Positions 35,301 through 45,319 of a stretch of 64,000 nucleotides of DNA are shown one piece after another (position 1 is the stretch's first letter; each line of letters begins with the position of its first letter). The notes beneath the pieces are model-generated. The model saw only the letters and a list, made by a program, of their open reading frames with translations, was not told the DNA's origin and ran no database searches. The stretch covers positions 69,063,655 through 69,127,654 of the forward strand of contig JAKGHH010000005.1 in NCBI GenBank assembly GCA_022828595.1, in the 5' to 3' direction. The stretch comes from Nelumbo lutea. Its lineage: Eukaryota; Streptophyta; Magnoliopsida; Proteales; Nelumbonaceae. The translations under genes were made by a program, and so were the position numbers.

Positions 35301-35361
35301 ACCTTCCCCAGAGGCATTATTGAGGCATAATGGCCTCTTGCCAGTTGCAGCCTCAGCGTAA
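7828..35361 (+). CDS. TOP1: Organellar thimet-type oligopeptidase (oligopeptidase A-like, peptidase family M3)
   Basis: Seventeen exons: 7828-8166, 8257-8424, 8580-8703, 10039-10115, 16135-16278, 16415-16645, 16724-16814, 22363-22484, 23633-23740, 23831-24076, 24508-24653, 27860-27977, 30755-30914, 31020-31051, 32539-32604, 35092-35163, 35275-35361; 2331 nt, 776 residues, GT-AG throughout. The zinc metallopeptidase motif [10 protein letters not shown] falls at residues 555-564 (His556, Glu557, His560), with Glu586 in VELPSQF the likely third ligand. The C-terminal part has the family's [17 protein letters not shown] and [13 protein letters not shown] blocks. Close relatives are Arabidopsis TOP1/OOP and its cytosolic paralogue, which degrade short peptides, including cleaved targeting peptides. 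Residues 1-65 are Ser/Arg/Pro-rich, a plausible plastid/mitochondrial transit peptide. Met67 (8026) could give a cytosolic form. The start at 7828 matches the relative's beginning (M-x-MAT); in-frame ATGs also occur at 7780 and 7834. Intron lengths are 90, 155, 1335, 6019, 136, 78, 5548, 1148, 90, 431, 3206, 2777, 105, 1487, 2487 and 111 bp. Confidence 0.95.
10450..10793 (+). mobile_element. L1-type LINE fragment in oligopeptidase intron 4
   Basis: Translated pieces match the zinc-binding region after plant LINE reverse transcriptase: [10 protein letters not shown], then [21 protein letters not shown] and a RGRILWK / KEINKRI block. There are stops and at least one frameshift. The fragment stops where the PIF/Harbinger-like element begins. 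The sequence resuming at 14154 could be its 3' end, but that is uncertain. Confidence 0.65.
11088..11835. mobile_element. hAT-like non-autonomous element nested in the PIF-like element
   Basis: Ends GTCAAGGTTTAAAATGTC and (reverse complement) TGGTTTAAAATATGTCC, flanked by the 8-bp direct repeat TGTGTGGG (11080-11087, 11836-11843). Inside, a segment of about 100 bp (from about 11606) is repeated from about 11710, sharing CTCCACATAGT and CACTACCCATG-like blocks. Confidence 0.6.
12160..12668 (-). pseudogene. Ty3-type gag fragment, antisense
   Basis: Minus-strand translation gives [18 protein letters not shown], then [11 protein letters not shown] and LTIADLVT, typical of the plant retrotransposon gag domain (Retrotrans_gag). 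At least three stop codons interrupt it. Sequence at about 12108-12240 recurs in the same orientation at 13034-13165 (GTAGGTAGGGTGGTAAGGCA shared), so part of the insert is duplicated. Neither LTR was identified. Confidence 0.6.
14462..15194. mobile_element. hAT-like element with GC-rich subterminal repeats, intron 4
   Basis: Ends CAATGATTTAAAAGG and (reverse complement) CAGTGTTTTAAAAG, flanked by the 8-bp direct repeat GTTTAACA (14454-14461 and 15195-15202). GGCGC/AGGTGC-rich motifs crowd both ends (14470-14630, 15130-15175), while the middle is very AT-rich. No coding sequence. Confidence 0.65.
15579..16048. mobile_element. MULE- or hAT-type MITE in intron 4
   Basis: Ends AGGGCTGTCAATGGGTTGGG and (reverse complement) TGGTGTCAACAGGTCAGG, flanked by the perfect 9-bp direct repeat AGTCCATTT (15570-15578, 16049-16057). 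A 9-bp duplication favours Mutator, though 8 bp plus one chance match (hAT) fits too. Internal GTTCTGG and GACCCG motifs occur as inverted pairs. It ends 86 bp before exon 5. Confidence 0.7.
17160..17650. repeat. Tandem repeat, about 200-bp unit, with a CT microsatellite, intron 7
   Basis: Three diverged copies carry the order CATCAAA-CC...AGTCACA, CCATG-TGA, AACAGTTTTTAT-AGCTTG, AGGATCCATAAAGATTC, TTAGGTTTCTTGTCTTG. The copies begin near 17163, 17347 and 17554. A (CT)n tract occupies 17300-17330 in the first junction and CCCTCT-rich sequence the second. Confidence 0.7.
18458..19012. mobile_element. hAT MITE nested in the outer LINE
   Basis: Perfect 12-bp ends TAGAGGTGTAAA/TTTACACCTCTA and a perfect 8-bp target duplication ATTTGGTT (18450-18457, 19013-19020). 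GC-rich arms containing GGCCCGGCACGG-type motifs flank an AT-only core (18640-18855). It interrupts the LINE zinc-binding region between IFALFG and CRWNLP. Confidence 0.9.
19298..20101 (+). mobile_element. Second LINE 3' fragment nested in the first
   Basis: A 13-bp near-perfect direct repeat GGATARAGGTGGC flanks it (19285-19297, 20102-20114), and it ends TTAATAAAG...GATAAAAAAA. It starts at a [18 protein letters not shown] position and has one open frame of 221 codons (19318-19983): [18 protein letters not shown], then RNase H with [23 protein letters not shown] and [10 protein letters not shown]. The G expected after GPF is replaced (FWIGRVF), but the acidic residues persist. Being nested and nearly intact, it is younger than its host LINE. 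Confidence 0.8.
21299..21635. repeat. Direct duplication in intron 7
   Basis: About 110 bp (CTTTGCCCTAATCTAATT... to ...CCAGCCTAACTA) at 21303-21412 recurs at 21529-21630 with few changes. It is preceded by GCAACTTGGGCTGGG, resembling the end of the small MITE at 23232, so it may derive from a larger member of that family. Confidence 0.65.
23232..23353. mobile_element. 122-bp hAT-like MITE, intron 8
   Basis: Ends AGGGGTGCAACTTGGGTTGG and (reverse complement) TTAGGGGTTCAACTTGGGTG, flanked by TTTAGAGG (23224-23231) and TTTAGAGA (23354-23361), 7 of 8 identical. No coding potential. Confidence 0.65.
26440..27730 (+). mobile_element. 5'-truncated L1-type LINE, intron 11
   Basis: Flanking 19-bp direct repeats (26421-26439 ATAAAATCTTCTATATTGG; 27731-27749 ATAAAATCATATATATTGG) differ at two positions. 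Fragments read in order: [37 protein letters not shown], zinc-binding [17 protein letters not shown], and [23 protein letters not shown]. It ends in TCCTAATGAAATATT and an A-run. Stops and frameshifts are frequent. The RNase H domain seen in the other copies is absent or lost. Confidence 0.82.
28451..28800. repeat. Tandem repeat, about 137-bp unit, intron 12
   Basis: Two and a half copies start at an A-run followed by GAACTGAA/GAACCGAAAT, then CCCCATCAGCTGAAATCAAC, GTCATGATGGGTGTGG, GCTTGTTCCATCTGATTT and CATTATAATCAACTTTC. Copies start near 28451, 28594 and 28723. Confidence 0.85.
28818..28985. repeat. Tandem repeat, about 60-bp unit, intron 12
   Basis: Three copies of ACTTGTTTTTTGTATGGAAC, then TTAATCCATTGAAC, an A-run and CATCAACAAATACCA, immediately after the preceding array. 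Together they make 28451-28985 almost entirely satellite-like. Around them, 28080-28440 and 28990-30750 hold no exon; 29150-29400 has many short CATAACA repeats. Confidence 0.85.
31603..31700 (-). mobile_element. RTE/Au-SINE-type 3' end, intron 14
   Basis: On the minus strand the sequence runs GTAGCTGAGGCCATATAGTT, GGGATAAGGCTTAGATGATG and more GAT triplets, resembling the conserved 3' tail of plant RTE LINEs and Au SINEs, which end in short tandem repeats. How far the element extends into 31700-31870 is unclear. Family assignment is from memory. Confidence 0.45.
33165..34056 (+). mobile_element. L1-type LINE 3' fragment, intron 15
   Basis: Reads through a zinc-binding remnant ([14 protein letters not shown]), [20 protein letters not shown] plus EERNDRIF, then an RNase H remnant ([26 protein letters not shown]) with stops and frameshifts, ending in TTAATAAAATTATCTTCA and an A-run. 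No clear target duplication was found, so the left end is approximate. Confidence 0.75.
34219..34584 (+). mobile_element. Possible solo LTR or LTR fragment, intron 15
   Basis: Starts TGTTATGG, has paired TAGGAGTT motifs, a TATTTAAG box at 34479, AATAAAGGC at 34502 and ends CACCCCATCA. The sequence after it lacks a clear primer-binding site and no matching 5-bp flanks were seen, so this is tentative. Confidence 0.3.
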
Positions 35362-38300
35362 GACTAGTCATCATTTGCTCTGCAAAAATGTGGTAGAGAA
35401 TGATGCAAAGGTATGTCCATTCAACATAATTCTTTAATGTGCACCACATGTGGATTAAGATGACAAAGTTATATTGCAAGGAAGCTTTGCGGTTTTAGCA
35501 GTGAAAAGGAAGGCTGACATTCTAGGTCTCATCTGGTGATGTTTTGCACAAGAATTCAAAATCAAGCCAAGAAGGGTTTAGAAAATAACAAGGTTCTGGT
35601 TCTTTTTCATTGTTGCTTTAAATGTGTATATATTTTTTTCTCTTTAATAAAAACAATTGTGGGACCTTGCTGCATTATTATTTATTAGTTGCATAGGTCA
35701 CATGCCATAACACAACATGGCCCAACTAAGTTTCATTTTGGTATATGATGTAAAATACAGCTGTCACAACTTGGCCCAACTAAGTTTTATCTTTTTATAC
35801 CATCCAATTTCTGCGAGTTATTCACCGTGGTTTATGATGCAAGTTGTAGCTAGCTATTGGATTTGTTCATCAGAAGTCTGTTATTGAGATATCAATGAGA
35901 AAGGCCTGCATAAATGTAAATCCTCTTAAGTCTGTTCTTGAGATAGAAGATCCTCGTAATGATAACCATAAAGAAGAAGAAAATAAGAAAAATCGAATGC
36001 TGGGCTTAGATCGGTGGCCTGATGCCTGATGGCAGGTGAGGATTATAGGTTCTTTATGGGCAAAGATCCACAGTTTAATGTCACTTTTAAGAGGGCTTTT
36101 TGTATGTATAATCAGGCTATATTAAGCTGGGTGTTCGGAATGCAGAGTGAAACCAATGTTGTCAGTCAGACTTGGACCAGACAAGACTAGAAAGTTGATT
36201 AGGTCACAGTTTTACCGATTAACAAGCTGGTTAGATTGTGAAAAATCATTTAAATGACTGGGACCCAGAAAGCCCACCATATCACAGGTTTGACCGAACA
36301 TTCAGGTCTGAGTCTGACAACATCGGTGCGGACCAACATGTCCAACTTCATGTTGTTTTCGACTATTGTTGGGTTTGATAAAAAAGAGGCATTGCAACCA
36401 AGTTGGCCACTTCAGGATAATGATGTTTCTTCAACCACGGATTCACCTTTTTTTTTATGATGTGGCATAATCTAATAAAACAACTTTCGGTCCTTTTTTA
36501 AATTGCATGTACAATCACTTTTTATAGTGCACAAGACAAAAGTTTTTGAATTTTGGATGAGGTGGCTTTAATATCCACCCAAAATTCAAGATATCATACA
36601 ATGCGTATCGATTTTTAAGTTGCTAATGAGTATTGACTAAAATCAAATGCCTTTCAAGAGTATCAATGGTAAAAAGAAATACTGAATTTTTCAATGTTGA
36701 GCATATATAAGCGATTGTACGCTGTATGATTGTACAGGAGTCAAAGTTCTCTCTCATCATTTGGTCTATATGGAGGGCTAGGTATAAACTATAAAGTACA
36801 GGTTCCCTTGGATCCCCTTGTAGAAATTCTTTTGAAGTCATTTTTTTTCATTATATATGGCATCAAATTCATTTTTAAAAATAATATATGATAGGGTGGG
36901 TTTGATTATGATATATGAAAAATTTGTGACCAACCGTAACCATTTAGGTGGTATTTAAGCTCTTCCAGTGTCATGTCTTTCTGATCTTTTTAATTTAATT
37001 TATTCATATTATACATACAATATCCAAAATCCGAGAACCAAAATCAACAGATAAGATTTAATTTGGATCCAAACGTCAATTGATTGAGTTTGTATATTGT
37101 CATCCCTATATTGAGTTGCCATCAACAGAAGCGTGCATCGACTCTTTCACTTCATTCATTCACTTCAAATGGGGCGAAGAAGTTTCATTTGCATTGACTC
37201 CTTTTCCTTTAAACCAAATACAGCCTTATTATTGCTTTTTCTTAATCTTGAACCCGGAATCTATTTCTTTCTTTCCTTTCTGTTGGGCAGGGAGGTTGTC
37301 TCTCTTGTTAGTAAGCTTAGAGCCCAATGGATCACTTGATTGCATAGCCATCAATAATGTAAGTTTCGAATTTGGATCTGTGCCTCAGCACTTTTCAGCT
37401 GTGCATCTGAAAAATTTTTCATGAATAAAAATGTTCAAGTACGAAGATATTTCAGATGCATGGCCAAAACGTGCTGTAAAATCGGTATGAGGTGCGCTTT
37501 ATGAGAAACAGATCCAAACTTGTAAGTTTCAGCCAGTCAAGCTGACGAATCACAAATCTTGATTAGTGAATGCATTCTTTTCCCTCTGACTCGGTGTGTA
37601 TGAATTGGCAGTTGGCACACGCTGTACCTTCTCCAAAAGGGGGCAAAATTTGTTGGGTCTGGTCTGGAATTCTGCTGGTTAATGTCGAAGAAAGAGGAGG
37701 GTCTACTTTGGTGCCGGAAGGTAGCAATATCATCATTTCATTTATTACTTTAATTTAAAGACGCCACTCACTAGTCCTAACCGAAATATTAAAAAACCAT
37801 AGCCAAGAACCCTTGCCTTGCCTTAAAAGCTTACATTAAAACAAATCTCTAAATATACGTTTTATGTGTAAAAGAAAGGCAAAGAGACAAGAGCTACCTC
37901 TAACCCATTCATTTGGATTTAGTCATCAATCCTCTTTTTCATCGAACTACAAAACAAAACAAAACCATTACTGCCCTTCTTTTTTAGTTTTTCGGCCTTT
38001 AGTTCCCGGCGGGAAATGGCTCCCCACTCCCCCTGTCTCATTTGCTTGAGTTTTGCTTCCTCCTGTGTTTAGTCAACTCTTAATCATACAGTTCCTGAAA
38101 TAAAGTAAGAACAAGTCTCCAAAGTCTCAACTCTCGTTCGTGCTTTGTTGCAGCGAATGAAAGCTACAGACAGATCCGAGACTGTAGATAAAGGTTTATC
38201 TCATTTGTTCTTTTCCTCGTTTTCATTTAGTAAACAAAGGTTTGTTTGCTTTTTTTTAGGGTTCCCTCTCTTCTTTTTCTTCTTCTTCTTGTCCTGTGAT

Positions 38301-38419
38301 CTGGGGTTTGTTTAATTCGCGACGTTCTCCTTGATTTAACCCGTGCTTCGTTGTTTGTCCTTTTTATCTTTATATTGCTATTTTCTCTTTCCGTTTCCGG
38401 TACAAGCTGAGAGGAAGAA
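35362..38419. other. Intergenic region between oligopeptidase and BRK1
   Basis: The first few hundred bases are the likely 3' UTR of the oligopeptidase gene. The rest is AT-rich with no coding signature; open frames are short and unlike known proteins. A GGCCCAACTAAGTTT motif is repeated at 35719 and 35772. 38100-38419 should contain the BRK1 promoter and 5' UTR (CT/TTC-rich at 38266-38292), but no clear TATA box was seen. Confidence 0.6.
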
Positions 38420-39756
38420 ATGGCGAGAGCTGGAGGAATCACGAACGCAGTCAACGTCGGTATAGCAGTACAAGCTGATTGGGAAAATCGAGAGTTCATC
38501 TCTCACATCTCTCTTAATGTCCGTCGTCTCTTTGAGTTCCTCGTCCAATTCGGTAAAATGTCAACCCCCTCATTTCTCTCTCTCTCTCTTTCTGTTTGCT
38601 GTTTTATCTCCAATTTTCTGATTTCCCCCGTGTCATTTTGTTTTCTTTTTCCCTTGAAATTGCATGTCTTCTCTTCCTCCGTTTTCTTAATTGTGATTAT
38701 ATATCAAATAATGAATCTGCACGAAATTAGAGAAAACACATATAAATTGTAGGGTTTGAATTGTTCTTCAACTTCCAAACAATTTATTAATTGTCTTCAG
38801 AGGTATCCTGAAAGAGAGTTCTTCGGGTTTGGGCACTTACCTTGCAAGGCAGTTGCCTTCTAAGATTATAGAAAATTCTCTTCGCTTCAGGTTAGATTAC
38901 TATGGAAGATATTTCCAATGATTGGATTTTATTTTCGTTCTATAGGAAGGGAGAAATCAGAATTGTTAGATAAATTTTGTTGTTCTTGCTTCAATTGATT
39001 TTGAAGATATATGATACTATAGTTCAAGAGTTAGAGTCATGTGCTGATAAATATCCGAAAATTTTCCTTCTTGTGCATTTGGGGGTGGGCTTTCCTCCCT
39101 TAGAGCATTAGAATTAGCTGCCTGTCACAGATGTTGCCCTTTGTTGGGTCTTTTGTTCGTTCATGTACCCAATTTTCTCATATCTAGTGTACTGGGTATC
39201 CCCAGATTTTCTTGTGAGAGTATCATTTGAAAAATTGAATTCATTGTTATGTGTTTGTCTGCATCAATATGATTCTTGGAATGAGACCTTTCTGTTCATG
39301 CATTTCCCTTATTTAGAAACTTAGAAATTTGCCTTATATCATCCATTCATCTGATTGACTGTTCTTTTTGTTGGGTTTTCTAGTGTGTACTACTCTTTTC
39401 TGCATGCATGAAGTTTTGTATTCAGGGGATGGTCTCTGTGATCATCAGTTCTGATTAAGTAGCATGTGTTCTAAACTTCTGCAGGGATTTTAGATTCCAA
39501 TTTTTGTTTTGATGTTGATGCCTTTGGTGAAGGTCATCAAACTATTTCCAACCATTTATCAACATGTGTTATTTGATTTATTTCTGTGCCTTGCAATTAT
39601 TTCTGTCTTGATCTTTTTTTTTTCCTGCGTTCAGAGGCTACAACAAAGAGCAAGTTGGCATCCTTGAACGAGAAACTTGATATGTTAGAGCGTCGTCTGG
39701 AATTGCTAGAAGTTCAAGTTAGTACAGCATCGGCCAATCCTTCTCTCTTCACCTGA
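38420..39756 (+). CDS. BRK1: BRICK1, small subunit of the SCAR/WAVE complex (HSPC300 homologue)
   Basis: Two exons, 38420-38552 and 39635-39756, join in frame (phase 1 intron of 1082 bp, donor GTAAAA, acceptor TTCAG) to give 84 residues, the usual BRK1 length. Exon 1 encodes MARAGGITNAVNVGIAVQAD and NLVRRLFEFL-like residues; exon 2 encodes a coiled coil (KSKLASLNEKLDMLERRLE) ending ANPSLFT. BRK1 stabilises SCAR and lets the complex activate ARP2/3 actin nucleation, shaping pavement cells and trichomes. Conservation with other plant BRK1 proteins appears nearly complete; the recalled usual second residue is Gly where this has Ala. Nothing indicates damage. Confidence 0.95.
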
Positions 39757-40100
39757 TGCCTTTCCAGATGGTTTTATTTAAGTAAAAATGTATTCCCCCA
39801 AGCAACCCGTCATTTTTTATTTGTTAATAACTTTATTTGCTTTGGAACCCAGTTCACTGAGCAATTTATCTTCTTTCTGTTTTATGTTTTTTTTTTTTGT
39901 TAGATTGTGATTCCAGTGAAGTGTAAATCTTTTTAGGCTATTTTATAACTAAGTAGTGCATGTAATATTACTGAACACGGAATGGGGAATGTACAATCCA
40001 TTAGGTCCTTCAAACTGTTAAAACCAATCTGCTTATGCGATGCATTTTGATTTGCTAAGTGAACAAATTGGTGGTGGATTTATAGCCGAAGGAAAAGAAA

Positions 40101-40820
40101 GGGAAAATTCCACTTTAGTACACTGAACTTTGGGGGTAGTGTTAAGTTAGCGTCCGAACTTTCAAACGTGTCACTGCAGTATCTAAACGTCAAAACTACC
40201 CTTCAAAAGAGGACGCTGTTCATTGTCTTCTATCTTGAGACTAAACCGGTTGAGGTGTTTGAGATTCTAGACTAATGAAGTCATTGTCTTCTACCTTTAG
40301 ATCCAAAACACATTATTGTCTAGTTATTTTTTTTGCTTTTAGTTATTATTTCCCTCTATCATATTTCATGTTTTTTCTCTCATTTTCTTTGAAGATAACC
40401 GGTTTAGTCTCAAGGTACAAGACAATAGTGTCTTCTTTTGAAGGGTAGTTTTGACATTTTCAACAGATAATTGACGGTTAGTTAATACAAGGTTTTAAAT
40501 ATTGATACGCCCGATACGTCGATAGAGGTGCATCGGGCAATATTGGTACTTTTTTTCTTTTACTTTTTTTTTCAAATCCGGTTCAAGGAGTCGGTTTAAG
40601 GTTCGTCCACCCCTAAACCGGTCAAAACCCCGATATGCCCTTTATGGGGGTGTATCAGGGTGCTCCTGATACAATACGTATCGGTCAATACAGGTTGATA
40701 CGTGTCGATTTTTTGAACCTTAGGTTAATGACAGGGACCAACTTGACACTTTTTCAAAGTTCGGGTACTAACTTGACACTACCCCCAAACTTTAGGGTGC
40801 TGAAGTGGAATTTTTCCAAA
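40101..40820. mobile_element. Foldback (long inverted repeat) element, interrupted by a MITE
   Basis: The left arm 40101-40260 (GGGAAAATTCCACTTTAGTA, then GAACTTTGGGGGTAGTGT and AAAACTACCCTTCAAAAG) is inverted at 40390-40485 and, after a nested element, at 40729-40820 (ACACTACCCCCAAACTTTAG, then GAAGTGGAATTTTTCC). Arms of about 160-180 bp make it a hairpin-capable, probably Mutator-like non-autonomous element. No transposase. Confidence 0.7.
40489..40723. mobile_element. hAT-like MITE nested in the foldback element
   Basis: Ends AAGGTTTTAAATATTGATAC and (reverse complement) CTAAGGTTCAAAAAATCGAC, flanked by GTTAATAC and GTTAATGA (6 of 8 identical). Internal GATACG motifs are mirrored. Terminal AGGTTTTAAA links it to the elements at 11088, 43619 and 45320. 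Confidence 0.5.
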
Positions 40821-41050
40821 AAAAAACAATGTTTTTGAACTGTTGTTGACCCGGATGGTCAGACCGTTTTGATTTTTTGAACCTTGGGTTAACAACAGGG
40901 ACCAACTTGACACTTTTTCAAAGTTTAGCTATTGCAGTGACACATTTCAAAGTTCAGGTACCACCTTGACACTACCCCCAAACTTTAAGGTATTGAAGTG
41001 GACTTTCCCCCCCCCCAAAAAAAACAATGTTTTTGAATTGTTGTTGACCC
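40711..41050. repeat. Direct tandem duplication of the foldback element's right end
   Basis: About 160-175 bp beginning ATTTTTTGAACCTT(A/G)GG and running through GGGACCAACTTGACAC, CTACCCCCAAACTTTA and AACAATGTTTTTGAA to TTGACCC(G/A)GATGGTC occurs twice (40711-40871, 40872-41050). The second copy carries a short additional GTGACAC-containing insert. Confidence 0.8.
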
Positions 41051-42206
41051 AGATGGTCGGATCATTCGGCCTAGAAACCAGTCAAGGTACTGGTTCCATT
41101 TTAGTGTTGAACCGTTATCTTATTAATAACTATTGAATTGGTCAACAAATTGTTGACCCGGATGGTTTGATTGTTGAACCGTTCAACTCGGGCAATGATT
41201 TGTGGTCCAATATGTTTTATTTAAAATTAAAAAAAAATAAAATAACAAAAAATAGAGAAAAACATAGAGAAGCAAGATCGATCTCAGATTTGAGATCTCA
41301 AGAGATAGAGAGAGATCTAAAGAGATCTTATGTTCAAAGATGAGATCTATAAGAGAGATCTCGAATTACAGATTTGCAAGAGAAGGATATGAGAGATACA
41401 TCGTGTTGTCGTTGCCACTACAGGTCGTTGTTGCTGGTTGTCGTCACCGTTGCCACTTTAGGTCACCCACACCTCTACTTCCTCCCTCTTCCTTCTTCTT
41501 CTTCTTCTTCTTCTTCTTCTTCTCAACCTTCTTTCTTTTCCCTTCTTTGAGCCGACATACGTTACAAACCCTCCTTTCACTCTCGTTCTCTTGCCCCTTT
41601 CTCATAACATTTATATCCCATCTTACCCTAATAGTCGGTTAAACTATTAACTTGAAAACTGGTGGTTAAATGTTCCATTTTTGGGTCAATTTTTAAAACA
41701 TTTGAAAAAATCATGTCATATTACAAGGTACCCATGGGACTTAGGGGTGGGGACGAAAGCAAACTATGTCATATATAGCTTGCAGTTCCATTGGTTTGAT
41801 CCCACACTTCTTTTGTTGGAGGGATGTTGAGTGACCATCTCAGTTAGGAGATTGGGTCTACTACCCACAATGCTATACATAAACCTACCCACAACACTAC
41901 AACCATAGTTGCATATCAGAAACATCTCAATCAGAGTGTGTGGTTGTAGTGTCTTGAAGATGTGTGTGGGTAGCGCCTTTGTGGACAGAAGATCCAAGCT
42001 CTTCAACTACTAGTCATTGGTAGAGAAAATTCTTTTTACATTGCCAATGATCAAGTAACTAAAATGATCACTTATCATCCCTCAAAAAATGGAGGTAGGT
42101 GTGGGGTTAAACCCATGTAACTTCAGACTCTCTGTGTAAAGTGCAATGGACCTTACATAAGCCCTGCTTTGTCTTATCCCCTTAATTCCCTGTAATGTGC
42201 ATTATA

Positions 42207-43220
42207 TAATCTATATTATTATATATAAAAGTGTAAATGCAGTGTGAAACTTTTTTGGACTAAAATTAGCTTCTACTTCTTTGTTTGAGAAAGGGTATAA
42301 AAGCCATTTTATTATAATTTTTATGGTTACTAAAATGCCCATAATTGTGTATTTAGTCTATTTCTAATGGTAAGATTGAAAATGTAACTTCAATTATTAC
42401 TTTCCACATCATTTACTCCCCTCTCATTAACTCTTATACTTAAATTATTAACTCTCATTTTCTATTATTAAATTAGATTTTTGTCAATATTTTTAATAAT
42501 ATAAACCCATATATTTTAAAATTGACTAAAAAACAAAACAATTTTTAATCCAAGTGGTAGCTAAGCAATTCAACCATCCGAATCAAATTGATCAACCTAC
42601 GAAGACATAGTTAGGTAATATAGTTTTTTAAATAGAAATAAATATAAAAATTTACAAAAAATATAGAAAAAATTACACATTTTGAAACTTACAAAAGATG
42701 TAGGAAAATTAGACACATTTATGATATTTTTATTAATCAAATTAAAAAATAAGTGTAGTAGACAACTTTTTTTATTGGTAATGAAAATGAAATACATAAT
42801 TTATAACTAACAAAAATGAAATTATTTTATTGTTTGGTAATTTGGGTCAAACATGTTAACCTTTAATGTCATAAATAAATAATAAAAGTTAATAAAATAT
42901 AAAAAAGCAAAATAAAAAAAATACATAAATTTTGCAAAAAAATAACATTTAGTCACATGTATAATATCATATATTTTTCATATTAAACAAAAGGTAAGTG
43001 TGACATATTATAATTATTTTTACACACAAAAATACAAAAAAAAAAGTAATAGAAAAAATTGAACACATCTATAATTTTATATTTACACTACTCTTAAAAA
43101 TATGAATAAGATTGTGAAATTTTCTTTTGACTAAAATACTCATTTTTGAATTTAATCCCTATTTAATTATGAGGTTTAAATTGTAAATTGAACAATTACT
43201 TTTCACCCCATTCAATTCCC
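42207..43220. repeat. AT-rich dispersed repeat, Helitron-like 5' end, two copies
   Basis: TCTATATTATTATATATAAA at 42211 followed by GTG, GTGAAAC, GGACTAAAATTAGC and an ATTACTTTCCAC-CTCATTAA block recalls the 5' ends of plant non-autonomous Helitrons. A related order (GTGAAATTTTCTTTTGACTA, then ATTACTTTTCACCCCATTCA) recurs at about 43075-43220. No CTRR hairpin end was identified. The surrounding 41240-43600 is AT-rich and non-coding; a TTC microsatellite lies at 41493-41522. Confidence 0.35.
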
Positions 43221-43618
43221 TCTATTTAAATCTTATATTTTTTATAAATAAACAAAAAAATACATCAAAAGATTAAATATTACAAAAAAGAAGAATCTAG
43301 CCAAGCAAGTAGGCCTATCAATGATACTTGAAACTTCACAACTTGATCCTATTATCACACATTTAAATGAGGTATTTATATATTCAGATTTTGATTTTCA
43401 ATCTGCATCTGATTAATAATAAAAATGAAAATATATATAAAAAGAAAAAAATAAAAAATAAATAAATTTTATAGAAAAATTGGATACATTATTATTATCA
43501 TTATCATCATCTAGAATTACCATGTGTACACTTTCTAGTACCTAAAAAGAAAAGAAAACACAACAAAACAGTAACAAAGGTAACATAAAAAAACTAGTTA
43601 TATGAAAGAAGTTAGAAC

Positions 43619-43887
43619 GAGGTTTTAAAAATCGACCCTAAATTGGAACAATTATGGCCACTGATTTCTGGGTTGATGGTTCAACCATTCGTTTTGGACA
43701 GCCCGTTTCAACAAAAAATTAAAAATAATTAAAATAAAGGCCAAAAAACGTTGAATGGGTGACAATTCGATTGCCTAGGTCAGCAAGTCATTGGCCAAAT
43801 GAACGATTTCTTGTCAAAGACTGTTTAGGGTAAAATTGAATGGGTTGTATGGATGGTTTCTGGATTAACAACAATTCAAAAACACTG
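43619..43887. mobile_element. hAT-like MITE
   Basis: Ends GAGGTTTTAAAAATCG and (reverse complement) CAGTGTTTTTGAATTG, flanked by GTTAGAAC and GTTATAAC (7 of 8). Interior shares TTCTGGGTTGATGGTTCAAC-like text with the element at 45320. Confidence 0.55.
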
Positions 43888-43895
43888 GTTATAAC

Positions 43896-45319
43896 TAAAG
43901 TTTCATGGTGGTACCCTACTACAACATTCCTAAAGTTTTCAAACAAAACAAAAAGGGGATCCCTTTGCAAGAAACCTAGCCATGTAGGTCTTGTTTGATC
44001 TGATCATCCCTGTGCACGTCTTGATAATGAATGATCAAATAAGGTGGAGGAGATCGACCTCCACAAGTAATTCTGGAAGCTAAATCCATGGGAACGTGTT
44101 CAACTACATTTTAACACTTTATCTAAGACATTCTTCGTCAAATCGTTTCCATTGGCGGTCATCGAAAATTATTAGTGTATGGTACCGGTTTAGCAGTCCA
44201 TCGTTGAGGTGGTGCTCATCCAACGCCTATATTTTGGAATATCATGCTGTCCAAGCATAGCCCACAAAACAAGAAGAGGGCAGTGAAGTTGACTGCAGCC
44301 TAGTTCGATGTATAATTGGGAGCTACTGAATTTACAACCACAATAGATGAAGAGAGCTGGTATTTGGTGCATAATAGAAGATACACTTAGGGAAAGAAGT
44401 TCGCATTCGCAAGCAGCCCAAGGATCAAAGCACCTGTTTACTGGTGTTTTTGGGATCAAAAGCTACTAGCTTTTGCCGATGCAAGTCTAATGAACTCCTG
44501 GAGGAAGAACAAAATACCATGCATTCCAGTTACTTGAAATGAGACAACATAGGGTAAATTAGCATTTAACAGCCAACGGAACACTGCTCAAGTTAAAAAT
44601 CATAAATTATCATTGTGAGGAGGTTTTTTTTTTCTTAGTTCCTTCTCTTGACAATCCATCCCTCTTAGTACAAAAAAAAAAAAAAAATTGGTTAATCCAC
44701 AATTCAAGACATCCCTCACCATTGTTCCTCAATGGTGATAGGTCATTTGACACCAAAAGGTCCAAAATGTTTGCTGCTCAGTCCTGGGCTATTAAAGCAG
44801 GTCCTTCTTACAAGAAGAAAGCATTCAGGGGCTCAGGGCCCAGACAGCATAACCATCAGATGCTCTAAGTTTACTCAATGTAATTGGACAGTTAAAAAAA
44901 TTTGTTTAAACAAGAAAAAAGAACTCTGCAGATTATGTTTATTTTTCTCATAGTTATTGTGCTTTTTGAGTACTATGGTATATATTATAAAAAATATGTT
45001 TGGGCAGAGTAGTAAAATGTAACTGCAGTATAGACTGCAGCACCAGAAGGTCCAATCATTTAATTCTAAAGCTATTGAATTTGTTGCAACCTTAATAGCA
45101 GGGGCTTAACAGCCATAGCCGTAACAGCCATAGCCGAGACACTCATTGAATTGTCATGTTGCCTGCCTAACAAAGCCAATGTTGAATTATCAAGACCGGA
45201 TTGGTGTCTTGGCCCTAATAAAGCTTTATTTGCTCAAAGCCTCTCAAAACATTGCTTACAAAAGGGGTGGAGGGGGAGGGGTGGATCCCACAATTAGGGA
45301 GTTTTAGACAACTTACAAC
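43896..45319. other. Intergenic sequence without recognised features
   Basis: Open frames here are under 90 codons, lack known motifs and carry no splice logic. A poly-A tract lies near 44670. I see nothing further. Confidence 0.5.

Noticed and set aside
36623..36841. Minus-strand 72-codon ORF in the intergenic region
   Set aside because: No conserved motif and no neighbouring exons; considered as a copia remnant but nothing supports it.
38786..38893. Possible extra BRK1 exon between exons 1 and 2
   Set aside because: Exons 1 and 2 join in frame to the full conserved protein, and inclusion would add sequence absent from BRK1.
41340..41642. 100-codon ORF with a poly-Phe run
   Set aside because: The run is translation of a TTC microsatellite; the rest has no similarity.
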